This document shows, in pieces, positions 31,265-39,586 of a stretch of DNA of 60,426 nt. Below the pieces are notes generated by a model. That model saw only the letters and a list, made by a program, of their open reading frames with translations. It was not told the DNA's origin and searched no databases. Position 1 is the first letter of the stretch. The number at the start of each line of letters is the position of its first letter. The DNA comes from Candidatus Avidehalobacter gallistercoris. GTDB taxonomy: Bacteria > Bacillota > Dehalobacteriia > UBA4068 > UBA4997. The stretch covers positions 1-60,426 of the forward strand of contig DVMH01000018.1 of assembly GCA_018715045.1 (NCBI GenBank), given 5' to 3'. The position numbers were made by a program, and so were the translations under genes.

Positions 31265-32113
31265 TTACGCCCGCAGTTTCTCATGCAGTGCGTCAATAAT
31301 CTCCTGCTCGATCACCATATCAAACCCATCAACCGAGCAGGTAAATTCGTGGGTCACGCCGTCAACGCTGCCCACCTTAACCGTCCGCGCGATAAAATCG
31401 CGGCACTCGTCAAAATCAGCCAGCAAATCTTCTCCATGCAGTTTGGAAAGCCATGCCGCCAGTCCATACGCGCCCCAGTTGGAAACGCTGGCGATAATCA
31501 GGTTCTCCACCTCTACCGTGCAGGGCGCCAACTCCAGACGCTCGGTGATCTCTTTTGCCAGATTGCCCATGCCAATCTCATTGCCGCCATCGCCCACACC
31601 AAAGGTAGCAATGCCGCGTTCCTTGGCCAGCTTCACCAATTCGTCCAGAGGCGCGGTAAACTCATCGATAGACACACCGCGCATATTGGCATATTTGCCC
31701 TCAATATTAACACCACAACGCTCAATAGATATCACAGCCTGCGGATTGTGAGTGTCCAGTAAATGGATAAAATCCGGCTTTGCTGCGTCAAACGCCGCAT
31801 ATTCCACCGGAATTCCCGTCGGCTCAAAAAAGTCGCGGCAAAACTCGTCTGTTACAATGCAGGGCGCAAAGCCCAGCTTCTGCAACGCCCGCGCCAAAAC
31901 ATAAGTTCCCACCGGACCATCAGTTTCAGCATAACCAGCCACATAAAAGCCGGTGGTCAACAAGATCTCTCCTCTGGGCAGTGCCAGCAATTTGGCCGCC
32001 GCCTGCTTGCAGTAATCATCCGGCAAAAACTGCCGTAAAACCTGCATACCCCGCTGCGAGTGGCGCAAAATCACATCCTCGATGGTTTCCGTCTTTTTCA
32101 TCTGCTCAGTCAT
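31265..32113 (-). CDS. DUF4392 protein, D-glutamate cyclase C-terminal-domain homologue
   Basis: A 282-residue soluble enzyme from ATG 32113 (GGACGGGAGG upstream, inside the end of pxpA). ALPRGEILLTTGFYVAGYAETDGPVGT in halves, then GVSIDEFTAPLDELVK and IATFGVGDGGNEIGMGNLAKEI, are hallmarks of DUF4392. The same domain forms the C-terminal half of animal D-glutamate cyclase (DGLUCY), which turns D-glutamate into 5-oxo-D-proline and water. Here it is a stand-alone gene in an operon with pxpABC, a DUF1445 gene and a D-amino acid aminotransferase, so a role in D-glutamate removal is very plausible. It is the last gene before the terminator. Confidence 0.8.
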   Translation of the reverse strand: MTEQMKKTETIEDVILRHSQRGMQVLRQFLPDDYCKQAAAKLLALPRGEILLTTGFYVAGYAETDGPVGTYVLARALQKLGFAPCIVTDEFCRDFFEPTGIPVEYAAFDAAKPDFIHLLDTHNPQAVISIERCGVNIEGKYANMRGVSIDEFTAPLDELVKLAKERGIATFGVGDGGNEIGMGNLAKEITERLELAPCTVEVENLIIASVSNWGAYGLAAWLSKLHGEDLLADFDECRDFIARTVKVGSVDGVTHEFTCSVDGFDMVIEQEIIDALHEKLRA

Positions 32114-32873
32114 CCTCCCGTCCTCCCCGCTTGATCTCAATTCCTGCATCCTGCAATGCCACCCGAATTTTCTGCACAAAGACCAGCGCCTTGGAACTGT
32201 CCCCATGCACGCAAATAGATTCCGCTTTCACCTTGATATCCTCGCCGGAAATTGCTCGCACCAGCCCGGTCTTCACCATGCGAACGACTCGTGAGATCGC
32301 CTCTTCCTCATCATCGATCATCGCGCCCGGCATTTTCCGCGGTACCAGCGTGCCGTCCGGCTGATAGGCCCGGTCGGCAAACACCTCGCAGATAAACGAC
32401 AGACCACATTCTGCCGCCGCCCGCTGCAGTTCACTGCCGTCCGGCGCTAAAATGGACAGTGCGGGATCAAAATCCCGCGCCGCCCGGCAGATAGCTCCCG
32501 CCATCGCGGCATTTTTCACCGCCATATTATACATAGCGCCGTGCGGCTTCACATGCGAAAGTTTAATGCCCTCTGCCCGGCAGAAGCCGTCCAGCGCCCC
32601 CAGCTGATATAACACCAAATCATGCAGCTCCATCGGGGATAAGTCCATATTCCGCCGTCCAAACCCCTGCAAATCGGCAAATCCAGGATGGGCGCCCACC
32701 GCAGCTCCTGCCGCTTTCGCCAACCGCACTGTTTTAGCCATCACCTGCGGATCAGAAGCGTGCATACCGCAGGCAACATTAGCCGAGGAAACATATTTAA
32801 TAACCTCATCGTCCAGCCCCAGCGTATAACGGCCAAAACTCTCGCCCAAATCGCAGTTCAAATCCACCCGCAT
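32106..32873 (-). CDS. pxpA: 5-oxoprolinase subunit PxpA (LamB/YcsF family)
   Basis: A 255-residue protein with the family opening VDLNCDLGESFGRYTLG and SSANVACGMHASDPQVM, then VGAHPGFADLQGFGRR and LSHVKPHGAMYNMAV, and near the end AESICVHGDSSKAL. PxpA with PxpBC hydrolyses 5-oxoproline to L-glutamate using ATP in the cytoplasm. It is separated from pxpBC by the DUF1445 gene and its end overlaps the DUF4392 gene by eight bases. Confidence 0.92.
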   Translation of the reverse strand: MRVDLNCDLGESFGRYTLGLDDEVIKYVSSANVACGMHASDPQVMAKTVRLAKAAGAAVGAHPGFADLQGFGRRNMDLSPMELHDLVLYQLGALDGFCRAEGIKLSHVKPHGAMYNMAVKNAAMAGAICRAARDFDPALSILAPDGSELQRAAAECGLSFICEVFADRAYQPDGTLVPRKMPGAMIDDEEEAISRVVRMVKTGLVRAISGEDIKVKAESICVHGDSSKALVFVQKIRVALQDAGIEIKRGGREDD

Positions 32874-32892
32874 ATCAATCTCTCCCGTCCGC

Positions 32893-33678
32893 TTAGTATT
32901 TCAGCGCCAGATTCTTCACGTCCAAAACCAGCATATGCCCAGGCGCATGGGTGATCACAATTTCCGGCTTGCTCTGCATAACCACGGCCTGCGGGGTCAC
33001 CCCGCAAGGCCAGAAAACAGGCGTCTCGCCCGGCTTAATAGTCACCGCATCACCGAAATCCGGCTTGTTGATGTCATGAATACCGATCGCCTCCGGGTCG
33101 CCGATATGAATGGGCGCGCCATGCACACGCGGCATCGCCCCAGTAATCTGCACAGCCTGCGGGATTGCCTCGCCCGCCAGCGGCCGCATACTCACTACCA
33201 TCTTACCAGCAAAGCACCCCGCTGGCCGGCAGTCAATATTCGTCACATACATAGGTACGTTCCGCCCCTCTTCGATATGCCGCACGGGAATCCCTGCCGC
33301 CAGCAGATCAGCCTCAAACGAGAAACTGCACCCGATAATGAAGCTGACAAAATCATCACGCCACAGAGCCTCAATATCAGTATATTCGCCCGCCAGTTCC
33401 CCCCGTTCATATACACGATACTTGGGGAAATCCTTGGCAATATCGCAGTCAGCCGCCATATAATGCAACTCGCGGCTCCCTGCATCGGCAACCTCCAGAA
33501 TTGGACAGGGTTTAGGATTCCGCTGCGCAAACAGCAGAAAATCATACGCCAGCGCTTTCGGCAAAATCACCAAATTTGCCTGCGCATATCCGGCGCACAT
33601 ACCAGCCGTTGGACCGGTAATTTCCCCCACCCGGATAAGATGCCTGAGCTCGCGCGGGCTAACCTTACTGTAATCCAT
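32893..33678 (-). CDS. DUF1445/UPF0317 putative hydro-lyase, D-glutamate cyclase N-terminal-domain homologue
   Basis: A 261-residue protein from ATG 33678 (GAGGTGTG seven bases before). GPTAGMCAGYAQANLVILP is the typical N-terminal motif, followed by CPILEVADAG, IGCSFSFEADLLAAGIPVRHI and NVPMYVTNIDCRPAGCFAGK. The C-terminal FWPCGVTPQAVVMQSKP and ITHAPGHMLVLD are also conserved. This family matches the N-terminal half of animal D-glutamate cyclase. Being located between pxpC and pxpA, and with a DUF4392 gene in the same operon, it probably acts on D-glutamate or 5-oxoproline. Confidence 0.82.
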   Translation of the reverse strand: MDYSKVSPRELRHLIRVGEITGPTAGMCAGYAQANLVILPKALAYDFLLFAQRNPKPCPILEVADAGSRELHYMAADCDIAKDFPKYRVYERGELAGEYTDIEALWRDDFVSFIIGCSFSFEADLLAAGIPVRHIEEGRNVPMYVTNIDCRPAGCFAGKMVVSMRPLAGEAIPQAVQITGAMPRVHGAPIHIGDPEAIGIHDINKPDFGDAVTIKPGETPVFWPCGVTPQAVVMQSKPEIVITHAPGHMLVLDVKNLALKY

Positions 33679-33699
33679 CGCACACACCTCGCTCTATGC

Positions 33700-34578
33700 T
33701 TATTCCACCTTCACCAACAGGAATTTCACTTTCGTTCCTGGCAAAGCCTGCGCCAAAAGCGGCAGGTCCTTGCTTATCACCGTGCCAATCTTGGCATAGC
33801 CACCGGTAGTCTGCCGGTCGGCCAACAGCACAATAGGCTGGCCAGAATTCGCCACTTGAATTGAGCCAAACGCAATACCATCCGAGACAATATCCGTTCC
33901 GCCTGGCGTCTGCAAATTGCAGCCGTCAAGACGGCAGCCCATGCGGTCACTTTGCGGCGACACAACATACTCCGCCGCGTTAAAAGCTGCGTACACCTCA
34001 GTCGGGAACATATCCTGCTGCGGCCCCGCCACATAGCGCAAAACTATCTCCCGTTGGTATACCTGCGGGGGCAGCTCCCTAGCCTCGCCGCCGTTATCAG
34101 GCAAAGCCGCCAGCTCGTCGCCCGCTTTCAGCGCCCGGCCTAAAAAACCGCCTATGCCGCACTTCAGATTAGTAGAACGGCTGCCCATGACCAAAGGCAC
34201 ATCAAAGCCGCCGCCCACAGCCAAATAAGTGCGAAGACCGTTTTTCACCATGCCAAACTGCAAAACGTCTCCAGCGGAGACAGCAAACACTTTGCTTCGC
34301 GGCGCAGGCGCACCATTCAAAATCGCCCCCATATCCGCCCCGGTAATGGCGCATCGCCCGGCGGAGAGTATTTCCAGCTTAGCTCCAGTGATAGTCATCT
34401 CCAGCACCGCAGCTTCCCCCGGATTGGAAAGCAGCCAGTTCGCCTCACGATAAGCCGCCCTATCCACTACGCCGCTGGGGCTCATACCGAAGCGCTGATA
34501 GCCAAATCGTCCTTTGTCCTGCACGGTAGAAAGCGCTCCCGGCTGAATAACGCGGCAAAATTTCCTGGCAACAGTCAT
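33700..34578 (-). CDS. pxpC: 5-oxoprolinase subunit PxpC (KipA/biotin-dependent carboxylase-like)
   Basis: A 292-residue KipA/AHS2 protein. Characteristic parts are IQPGALSTVQDKGRFGYQRFG, GVVDRAAYREANWLLSNP and LEMTITGAKLEI at the start, with SQSDRMGCRLDG and SDGIAFGSIQVANSGQPIVL, then ADRQTTGGYAKIGTVISKDL at the end. It forms the PxpBC complex. The start overlaps the pxpB stop (ATGA). Confidence 0.92.
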   Translation of the reverse strand: MTVARKFCRVIQPGALSTVQDKGRFGYQRFGMSPSGVVDRAAYREANWLLSNPGEAAVLEMTITGAKLEILSAGRCAITGADMGAILNGAPAPRSKVFAVSAGDVLQFGMVKNGLRTYLAVGGGFDVPLVMGSRSTNLKCGIGGFLGRALKAGDELAALPDNGGEARELPPQVYQREIVLRYVAGPQQDMFPTEVYAAFNAAEYVVSPQSDRMGCRLDGCNLQTPGGTDIVSDGIAFGSIQVANSGQPIVLLADRQTTGGYAKIGTVISKDLPLLAQALPGTKVKFLLVKVE

Positions 34579-35318
34579 CGCGCCACCTCCCCGTCACACA
34601 GTTGGGGCTGCCAGCGTCCGGCGGCCACATCAGCAGCCAGATGGTCAAATGCTTTCGCCGAAATAGGTAAAAAGCGCACAAAATCCCCCGCCTGATAAAA
34701 AATCGGTTCAGCACGGTCAGGATCATAAAGCGGCAGAGGCGTTTTGCCAATCAAACGCCAGCCACCCGGCGACGCCAGGGGGTAAATACCGGTCTGCGCC
34801 CCGCCGATACCGACGCTGCCCGCCTCAATTCTAACGCGCGGCGTTTGCAGACGCGGCGCATGGATCTTTTTATCCAAACCGCCCAAATAGGCAAAGCCGG
34901 GCAAAAAGCCCAGCATATAGATCTTATAATCGCGTCCGCTGTGCAGACGGATAATTTCGGCAGCCGAAAGTCCACAAAGCTGCTCCATATCAGCCATATC
35001 AGGGGCAAATTCCCCTTCATAGCACACAGGAATCGCCCAGATACGCTTTTGTTCTGATGAGCGCTCAGAGAGCACAGCCAGCAAATGTTCAACCGCCGCA
35101 CTAGCAGCAGTAAAGTCAGTTGCGCCAGCCTCCCAGCTCACCAATAGCGAGGCATACGCGGGCACCACGTCCTCAAGCCAGGGGTAACCTGCCGCCAACA
35201 CCGCATCGCAAAGCGCCCGCACCCGGTCGTTCAGCTTTTCGTTGACCTCACGGCCAAATTCCACCAGCAGGGCGCAATCCCCCACCGGCAGAATTTTCAC
35301 TTCTGTTTGTTTACTCAT
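34575..35318 (-). CDS. pxpB: 5-oxoprolinase subunit PxpB (KipI family)
   Basis: A 247-residue KipI/AHS1 protein. It has VGDCALLVEFGREVNEKLND at the start, IPVCYEGEFAPDMADMEQLC near 95-115, the conserved LGFLPGFAYLGGLDKKIHAP, and SVGIGGAQTGIYPLASPGGW towards the end. It partners PxpC. Twelve bases separate it from the aminotransferase gene. The Bacillus homologue KipI also inhibits the KinA kinase, but in this operon 5-oxoproline hydrolysis is the better reading. Confidence 0.92.
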   Translation of the reverse strand: MSKQTEVKILPVGDCALLVEFGREVNEKLNDRVRALCDAVLAAGYPWLEDVVPAYASLLVSWEAGATDFTAASAAVEHLLAVLSERSSEQKRIWAIPVCYEGEFAPDMADMEQLCGLSAAEIIRLHSGRDYKIYMLGFLPGFAYLGGLDKKIHAPRLQTPRVRIEAGSVGIGGAQTGIYPLASPGGWRLIGKTPLPLYDPDRAEPIFYQAGDFVRFLPISAKAFDHLAADVAAGRWQPQLCDGEVAR

Positions 35319-35330
35319 AGTTATATCAGA

Positions 35331-36170
35331 TTACTTATCGGTCGCTGCATAGAATTCGTCCAGCAACGCCTGCTGCAAACGACCCACCAATTCCGGCTGC
35401 TTTCCGCCCACAGGCTTACCGTCCACACTCTCGGCCAGCATACAAAGCTGACTGCTGCTAGTCACAATAACCTCCTCGGCGTTCAGCAATTCGTCCACAG
35501 TATAAGGCGTTTCGTTAACCGGAATGCCCAGCCTCTTGCACATCGCGATCAGATGGGCGCGCGCAATGCCGGGCAGGATCAGATTATCAGCCGGAGCTGT
35601 TTTCAGCATACCGTCCTGAATAATATGTACATTGCTGTGGGCACACTCTGTCACGCGGTCGCCGCGGTGGAAAATCGTCTCATCACACCCCTGAGATTCG
35701 GCATTCTGTGCCGCCATCACGCTGGGGATCAGATTCAGTGTCTTTATGTTGCAGTGGAAGAAACGCGTATCTTCCGCCGTCACCAGTTTCAGCTTCCTAT
35801 CCATATCTTTCAGCTCAGCCGGCTTCAACATGATCCACATATTAGCGGGAGTATCAGGGAAAGCGTGATTGCGTATACCTGTGCCGCGGGTCACCTGCCA
35901 GTAAACAAACATATTGCCGCTTTCCATTTTTTGCAGCATCTCGTTCAGCAGCGCTTTTACTTCATCCTTTGTGTAAGGGATTTTAATTTTCAGCAGACCC
36001 GCACTGTTAAAAAAGCGATCAATGTGCTCGTCGATCGCAAAAATTTTATAGTTTCTGGCCAGCGTCGCGTCATAAACGCCGTCACCAAAATAGCAGACCC
36101 GATCGTTCATCGGGATCATCATCTTGTCAAGTTCATCAAATTTCCCGTTGTAGTAACCCAAAGTTTTCAT
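35331..36170 (-). CDS. dat: D-amino acid aminotransferase (class IV, PLP)
   Basis: A 279-residue fold-type IV aminotransferase from ATG 36170 (AAGGAGAT upstream). VCYFGDGVYDATLARN and EHIDRFFNSAGLLKIKIPYT mirror Bacillus Dat. The substrate-binding Arg/His in YWQVTRGTGIRNHAFP and the PLP-binding Lys in CNIKTLNLIPSVMA match the D-alanine transaminase type rather than IlvE. It would exchange D-alanine plus 2-oxoglutarate with D-glutamate plus pyruvate. As first gene of the operon it could feed D-glutamate into the cyclase and PxpABC or draw on it. Confidence 0.88.
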   Translation of the reverse strand: MKTLGYYNGKFDELDKMMIPMNDRVCYFGDGVYDATLARNYKIFAIDEHIDRFFNSAGLLKIKIPYTKDEVKALLNEMLQKMESGNMFVYWQVTRGTGIRNHAFPDTPANMWIMLKPAELKDMDRKLKLVTAEDTRFFHCNIKTLNLIPSVMAAQNAESQGCDETIFHRGDRVTECAHSNVHIIQDGMLKTAPADNLILPGIARAHLIAMCKRLGIPVNETPYTVDELLNAEEVIVTSSSQLCMLAESVDGKPVGGKQPELVGRLQQALLDEFYAATDK

Positions 36171-36297
36171 ATACCATATCTCCTTACATATTAAATTGCA
36201 GCCCTGCCAAATAAAAATAAGCACAAGAAAACACGCGCAACAGACGCCATTGTCTCTTATGCTCGATTTTATCGCAACAAAGCTACGTATAGCTTGA

Positions 36298-36326
36298 ATT
36301 ATACACAATTAGCAAACATTTGTCAA
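36298..36326 (-). promoter_or_regulatory. Consensus promoter of the D-glutamate operon
   Basis: TTGACA (36326-36321), 17-base spacer, TATAAT (36303-36298): a perfect sigma-A match. The leader is about 120 bases long. The gene for an Lrp/AsnC regulator ends about 65 bases upstream, so that regulator could act here. Confidence 0.88.
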
Positions 36327-36390
36327 TATAACACGGGGAAGGCCTTTTTTTTTCGGTTATAAGCCCTTGGCGCCAAAAATTTTCGTTCGC

Positions 36391-36843
36391 CTAGGCTTCA
36401 ACCGGCGTAACTTCATAAATATTCTTAACTTCCTTCAACACGTAATGCGTAATAGTAGCGGAAACGCCGGGAATCTCCTTAACATAGCGATGCTGTGCCT
36501 CCAGCTCGTCCGAGGAGCGGCAGCATATCTTCAGATTAAAATCAAAATCCCCCGTTAAATAATAGCAGTCGACTATGTTGTCGTTGGCCATCACGGCCTC
36601 CACGAAAGAGTCATAAAAACGCGGATGCTCCAAGCGCACCTCCATCACCGCCAGCACGTCATACCCAAGCTTACGCGAATCCAACAGCACAGTGTATTTC
36701 TTAACCACCCCGGCCTCCTCCAGTTTATGGATACGGTCAAGCACTGCCGAAACCGAAAGGTGAATCTGCTTGCTGATATTCGATGCCGTCTCACGCCCGT
36801 TCTCCTGCAAAAACTTCAAAATGATCACATCAATGTTATCCAT
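36391..36843 (-). CDS. Lrp/AsnC family transcriptional regulator
   Basis: A 150-residue regulator. Residues 1-60 form the AsnC-type winged helix (IILKFLQENGRETASNISKQ, then SAVLDRIHKLEEAGVVKKYT). Residues 70-145 form the RAM ligand-binding domain (LAVMEVRLEHPRF, VDCYYLTGDFDFNLKI). Such regulators sense amino acids. Its place just upstream of the D-glutamate operon, same direction but with a separate strong promoter between them, makes it a candidate controller of that operon. Confidence 0.88.
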   Translation of the reverse strand: MDNIDVIILKFLQENGRETASNISKQIHLSVSAVLDRIHKLEEAGVVKKYTVLLDSRKLGYDVLAVMEVRLEHPRFYDSFVEAVMANDNIVDCYYLTGDFDFNLKICCRSSDELEAQHRYVKEIPGVSATITHYVLKEVKNIYEVTPVEA

Positions 36844-36924
36844 CTAACCAAACCGCCTCTCCCCGCGATATTAAAAATAGATATTATATTTTAGCATATT
36901 TTCCTCCCGCCGCCAAGCCTTTTT

Positions 36925-36962
36925 ATAAAAAGAGAGACCGCAGAACAATCTGCGGTCTCTTA
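36925..36962 (-). terminator. Terminator of the rplM-rpsI transcript
   Basis: A perfect 11-bp stem, AGAGACCGCAG and CTGCGGTCTCT, with loop ATTGTT, followed on the minus strand by CTTTTTAT. Confidence 0.92.
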
Positions 36963-36973
36963 AAAAGTCCAAC

Positions 36974-37366
36974 TTAACGTTTGGAGAACTGGCTGGCCTT
37001 GCGAGCCTTTTTCAAGCCGTATTTTCTTCTTTCTTTCATACGCGGATCACGGGTCAGGAAACCTGCGGCCTTAAGCGCCTGACGCAGGTTAGCGTCCGAT
37101 TCCACCAGTGCCTTGGCTATGCCGTGGCGAAGAGCACCCGCCTGGCCGGTGGTGCCGCCGCCCTTAACAGTAGCAATAACGTCAAACTTGCCCAGGCTAT
37201 TGGTCAGCTCCAAGGGCTGTTCCACGATCATTTCCAGCGTCTTCTTGCCGAAGTATTCGCCGAGCTCTCTTTTATTAACAGTCACCGTACCGTTGCCGGG
37301 GGTCAGCCAAACGCGGGCAATGGCGTTCTTTCTGCGACCGGTGCCGTAAAATCTGTTGTCTGCCAT
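36974..37366 (-). CDS. rpsI: 30S ribosomal protein S9
   Basis: A 130-residue S9 from ATG 37366 (AAAGGAG upstream); the longer frame to 37441 reads into the rplM tail. [16 protein letters not shown] and [19 protein letters not shown] are conserved, and the C-terminal [16 protein letters not shown] reaches the decoding centre P site. Cotranscribed with rplM, which is 19 bases upstream. Confidence 0.96.
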   Translation of the reverse strand: MADNRFYGTGRRKNAIARVWLTPGNGTVTVNKRELGEYFGKKTLEMIVEQPLELTNSLGKFDVIATVKGGGTTGQAGALRHGIAKALVESDANLRQALKAAGFLTRDPRMKERRKYGLKKARKASQFSKR

Positions 37367-37385
37367 GTTAGTCTGCTCCTTTCTC

Positions 37386-37814
37386 TCAGAAATTCCAATT
37401 TTCCGGTTTCTGCGCCTGATGCAAATGCTCAGCGCCCGCATAAACCTTCATCTTCTTGATCATCTTACGGCCAAGACGATTCTTAGGGAGCATACCGCGC
37501 ACCGCAGCTTCCACTGCACGCTCCGGCTTTTCGGCCAGCAAACGGTGATAAGGGGTCTCTTTCAGACCGCCCGGATAGCCGGTGTGCTTATACATGATTT
37601 TCTGGTCAAGCTTCTTGCCTGTCAAAATCACCTTGTCGGCGTTGATAACGATAACATAGTCGCCAGTGTCAACGTGCGGCGTAAAGATGGGCTTATGCTT
37701 GCCGCGCAGCAAGCGTGCCGCTTCCGAAGCCAAACGACCCAGCGGCTTATCTGTGGCGTCAAGCACGAACCATTTTCTGTCGATTTCCTGCGCCTTTGCC
37801 ATATAAGTACGCAT
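37386..37814 (-). CDS. rplM: 50S ribosomal protein L13
   Basis: A 142-residue L13 starting [20 protein letters not shown] at ATG 37814, with GAGGAGG nine bases upstream. The motif [22 protein letters not shown] and [18 protein letters not shown] are diagnostic. It is an early assembly protein of the large subunit. A 130-base AT-rich gap before it may contain a promoter separate from truA. Confidence 0.96.
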   Translation of the reverse strand: MRTYMAKAQEIDRKWFVLDATDKPLGRLASEAARLLRGKHKPIFTPHVDTGDYVIVINADKVILTGKKLDQKIMYKHTGYPGGLKETPYHRLLAEKPERAVEAAVRGMLPKNRLGRKMIKKMKVYAGAEHLHQAQKPENWNF

Positions 37815-37945
37815 AGCGTAATTCCTCCTCAAAACCTTCCAAGAAATTCCAGCATGACACTAACGGGGCTGAAAGTGTCGCTACCTTAAAATTATATATA
37901 ATACGCCGGCGCTTGTCAAGAAATTTTCCACTATTTTTAAGACAA

Positions 37946-38737
37946 TTACACATCTTTTTCCAAATATGCCAGCTTCCAGAGATAAAGCCCGTTAGGTGGG
38001 GCGGCTGGTGCGGGAGGCTGAGGCTGCTCATATGCCAAAGCCTGCGCAAATTCGACGTGGGATAACTTCCCCTCACCCAATTTTACCAACGCGCCGGCTA
38101 TCAGCCTCACCATCTTGTAAATAAAACCATTCCCCAGCAGGCGCAACATATAAAGTTCACCTCGCATCGCTAAAAACTGCAGTGGTTCCGGCGCGTCCTC
38201 CGACTTGGCCAGACGAAATTCCGCCGCGTAAATAGTCCGCACATAGCTGCTCACCACCTGGCTTTTAGCGCAGAAACTGCGGAAGTTATGTTCACCCTGC
38301 AACGTGCCGGCTGCCAGCGCCATCTCGTCATAAGCCAGCCTGCCGGGGCAATGCCATACATAGCGCGCGTCAAACGGCGAGGGTTTAACCCCCGGCGCAA
38401 TAAAATAGCGGTATTCCTTGCTGCTCGGTGAAAACCGGGCATGAAAGTCATCCTCCGCCTTACCAGCAGCCAGCACCCGCACATCCAGCGGCAACAGATT
38501 ATTCAGAGCATAACTCAACCGCTCCAACGGCATGTTCAGCTCCGCCTCAAAGCTGGCGGTCTGCGCCATAGCATGAACGCCTGCATCAGTCCGTCCGGCT
38601 CCCTGAACTGACACCATGCCGCCCAGTAAGCGCGCAAGAGCCCGTTCAATTTCGCCCTGCACGCTTCGCCCCTTTGGCTGCCGCTGCCAGCCCACAAAAT
38701 CCGCGCCATCATAGCTTATCAGCAACTTAACCCGCAT
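37946..38737 (-). CDS. truA: tRNA pseudouridine(38-40) synthase TruA
   Basis: A 263-residue TruA. KLLISYDGADFVGWQRQPKG opens the protein. The catalytic Asp is in GAGRTDAGVHAMAQTASF (near residue 53), and SFCAKSQ and GFIYKMVRLIAGALVKLGEG follow. It modifies positions 38-40 of the tRNA anticodon stem. It follows ecfT in the same direction after 33 bases. The C-terminal APAAPPNGLYLWKLAY is also typical. Confidence 0.94.
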   Translation of the reverse strand: MRVKLLISYDGADFVGWQRQPKGRSVQGEIERALARLLGGMVSVQGAGRTDAGVHAMAQTASFEAELNMPLERLSYALNNLLPLDVRVLAAGKAEDDFHARFSPSSKEYRYFIAPGVKPSPFDARYVWHCPGRLAYDEMALAAGTLQGEHNFRSFCAKSQVVSSYVRTIYAAEFRLAKSEDAPEPLQFLAMRGELYMLRLLGNGFIYKMVRLIAGALVKLGEGKLSHVEFAQALAYEQPQPPAPAAPPNGLYLWKLAYLEKDV

Positions 38738-38770
38738 TGCCGCACCGCCCTTATTCTTATTTTATTATAC

Positions 38771-39586
38771 TCAAAATCCGCCCAGGCGGCGGCTCGCCAG
38801 CATCAGCGCCAAAAATCCCACCATAGCCAGCAGATATACCGTGTCAGGCTTGTGCCAAACCAGTTCCCTCAGACACGTCCGATTCTCACCTCCGGTATAG
38901 GCCCGCGCCTCCATCGCAACCGCCAGATCATCCGCTCTCTTAAGCGCATTAAACAACAACGGTATCAAAATGGCCACCAGTCCGCCGCTGCGTTTCATCA
39001 AACTCCCGGTAGAAAGATCACCGCCGCGACTCCGCTGCGCTTTCATGATTTTGTTCGCTTCCTCCAGCAAAATGGGAATAAACCGCAGCGCGATCGTCAT
39101 CATCATCGCCAGTTCATGCGCCGGAAAACCAAATCTTTTTAACGGCGAAAGCAGCTTTTCCAACGCGTCAGAGAGAGCGATCGGCGTGGTTGTATACGTC
39201 AGCAATCCCGCAAAAGATACCAACGCCACCAGTCTCAGCAACATGAAAGCGCTGCGTTCCAGCCCCTCTGCCGTGAGTTTAAGCCCACCCCACTGCCACA
39301 ACACCGTATCTCCCGCTGTAAAAAACATATTGATAAGGCAGGTCAGCGCCAGCAGCACCACCAGTCCCCGCACCGCGCGAAACGCATTAGCCAAAGGTAT
39401 GTGCGACAGCCGAAACAGCGCCGCCCCGGCAATATATACCACCGCAAACGTCCAAAATTTGTCGGCACAGAACACCGCCAGCAAAAACACCATCATGCCC
39501 AGTAACTTGGCGCGCGGGTCAAGCCGGTGTATCGGAGATTCTGCCTCGTAATAGGAACCCAGCCGGATCTGCCTCCGCTTAGCCAT
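38771..39586 (-). CDS. ecfT: ECF transporter transmembrane protein EcfT
   Basis: A 271-residue membrane coupling subunit of energy-coupling-factor vitamin transporters. ATG 39586 overlaps the ecfA2 stop; the longer frame to 39643 lies inside ecfA2. SPIHRLDPRAKLLGMMVFLL is the classic start. Two Ala-Arg-Gly type coupling motifs appear as IMKAQRSRGGDL and AVAMEARAYTGG, which contact the two ATPases. About five to six membrane helices are predicted. Confidence 0.93.
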   Translation of the reverse strand: MAKRRQIRLGSYYEAESPIHRLDPRAKLLGMMVFLLAVFCADKFWTFAVVYIAGAALFRLSHIPLANAFRAVRGLVVLLALTCLINMFFTAGDTVLWQWGGLKLTAEGLERSAFMLLRLVALVSFAGLLTYTTTPIALSDALEKLLSPLKRFGFPAHELAMMMTIALRFIPILLEEANKIMKAQRSRGGDLSTGSLMKRSGGLVAILIPLLFNALKRADDLAVAMEARAYTGGENRTCLRELVWHKPDTVYLLAMVGFLALMLASRRLGGF

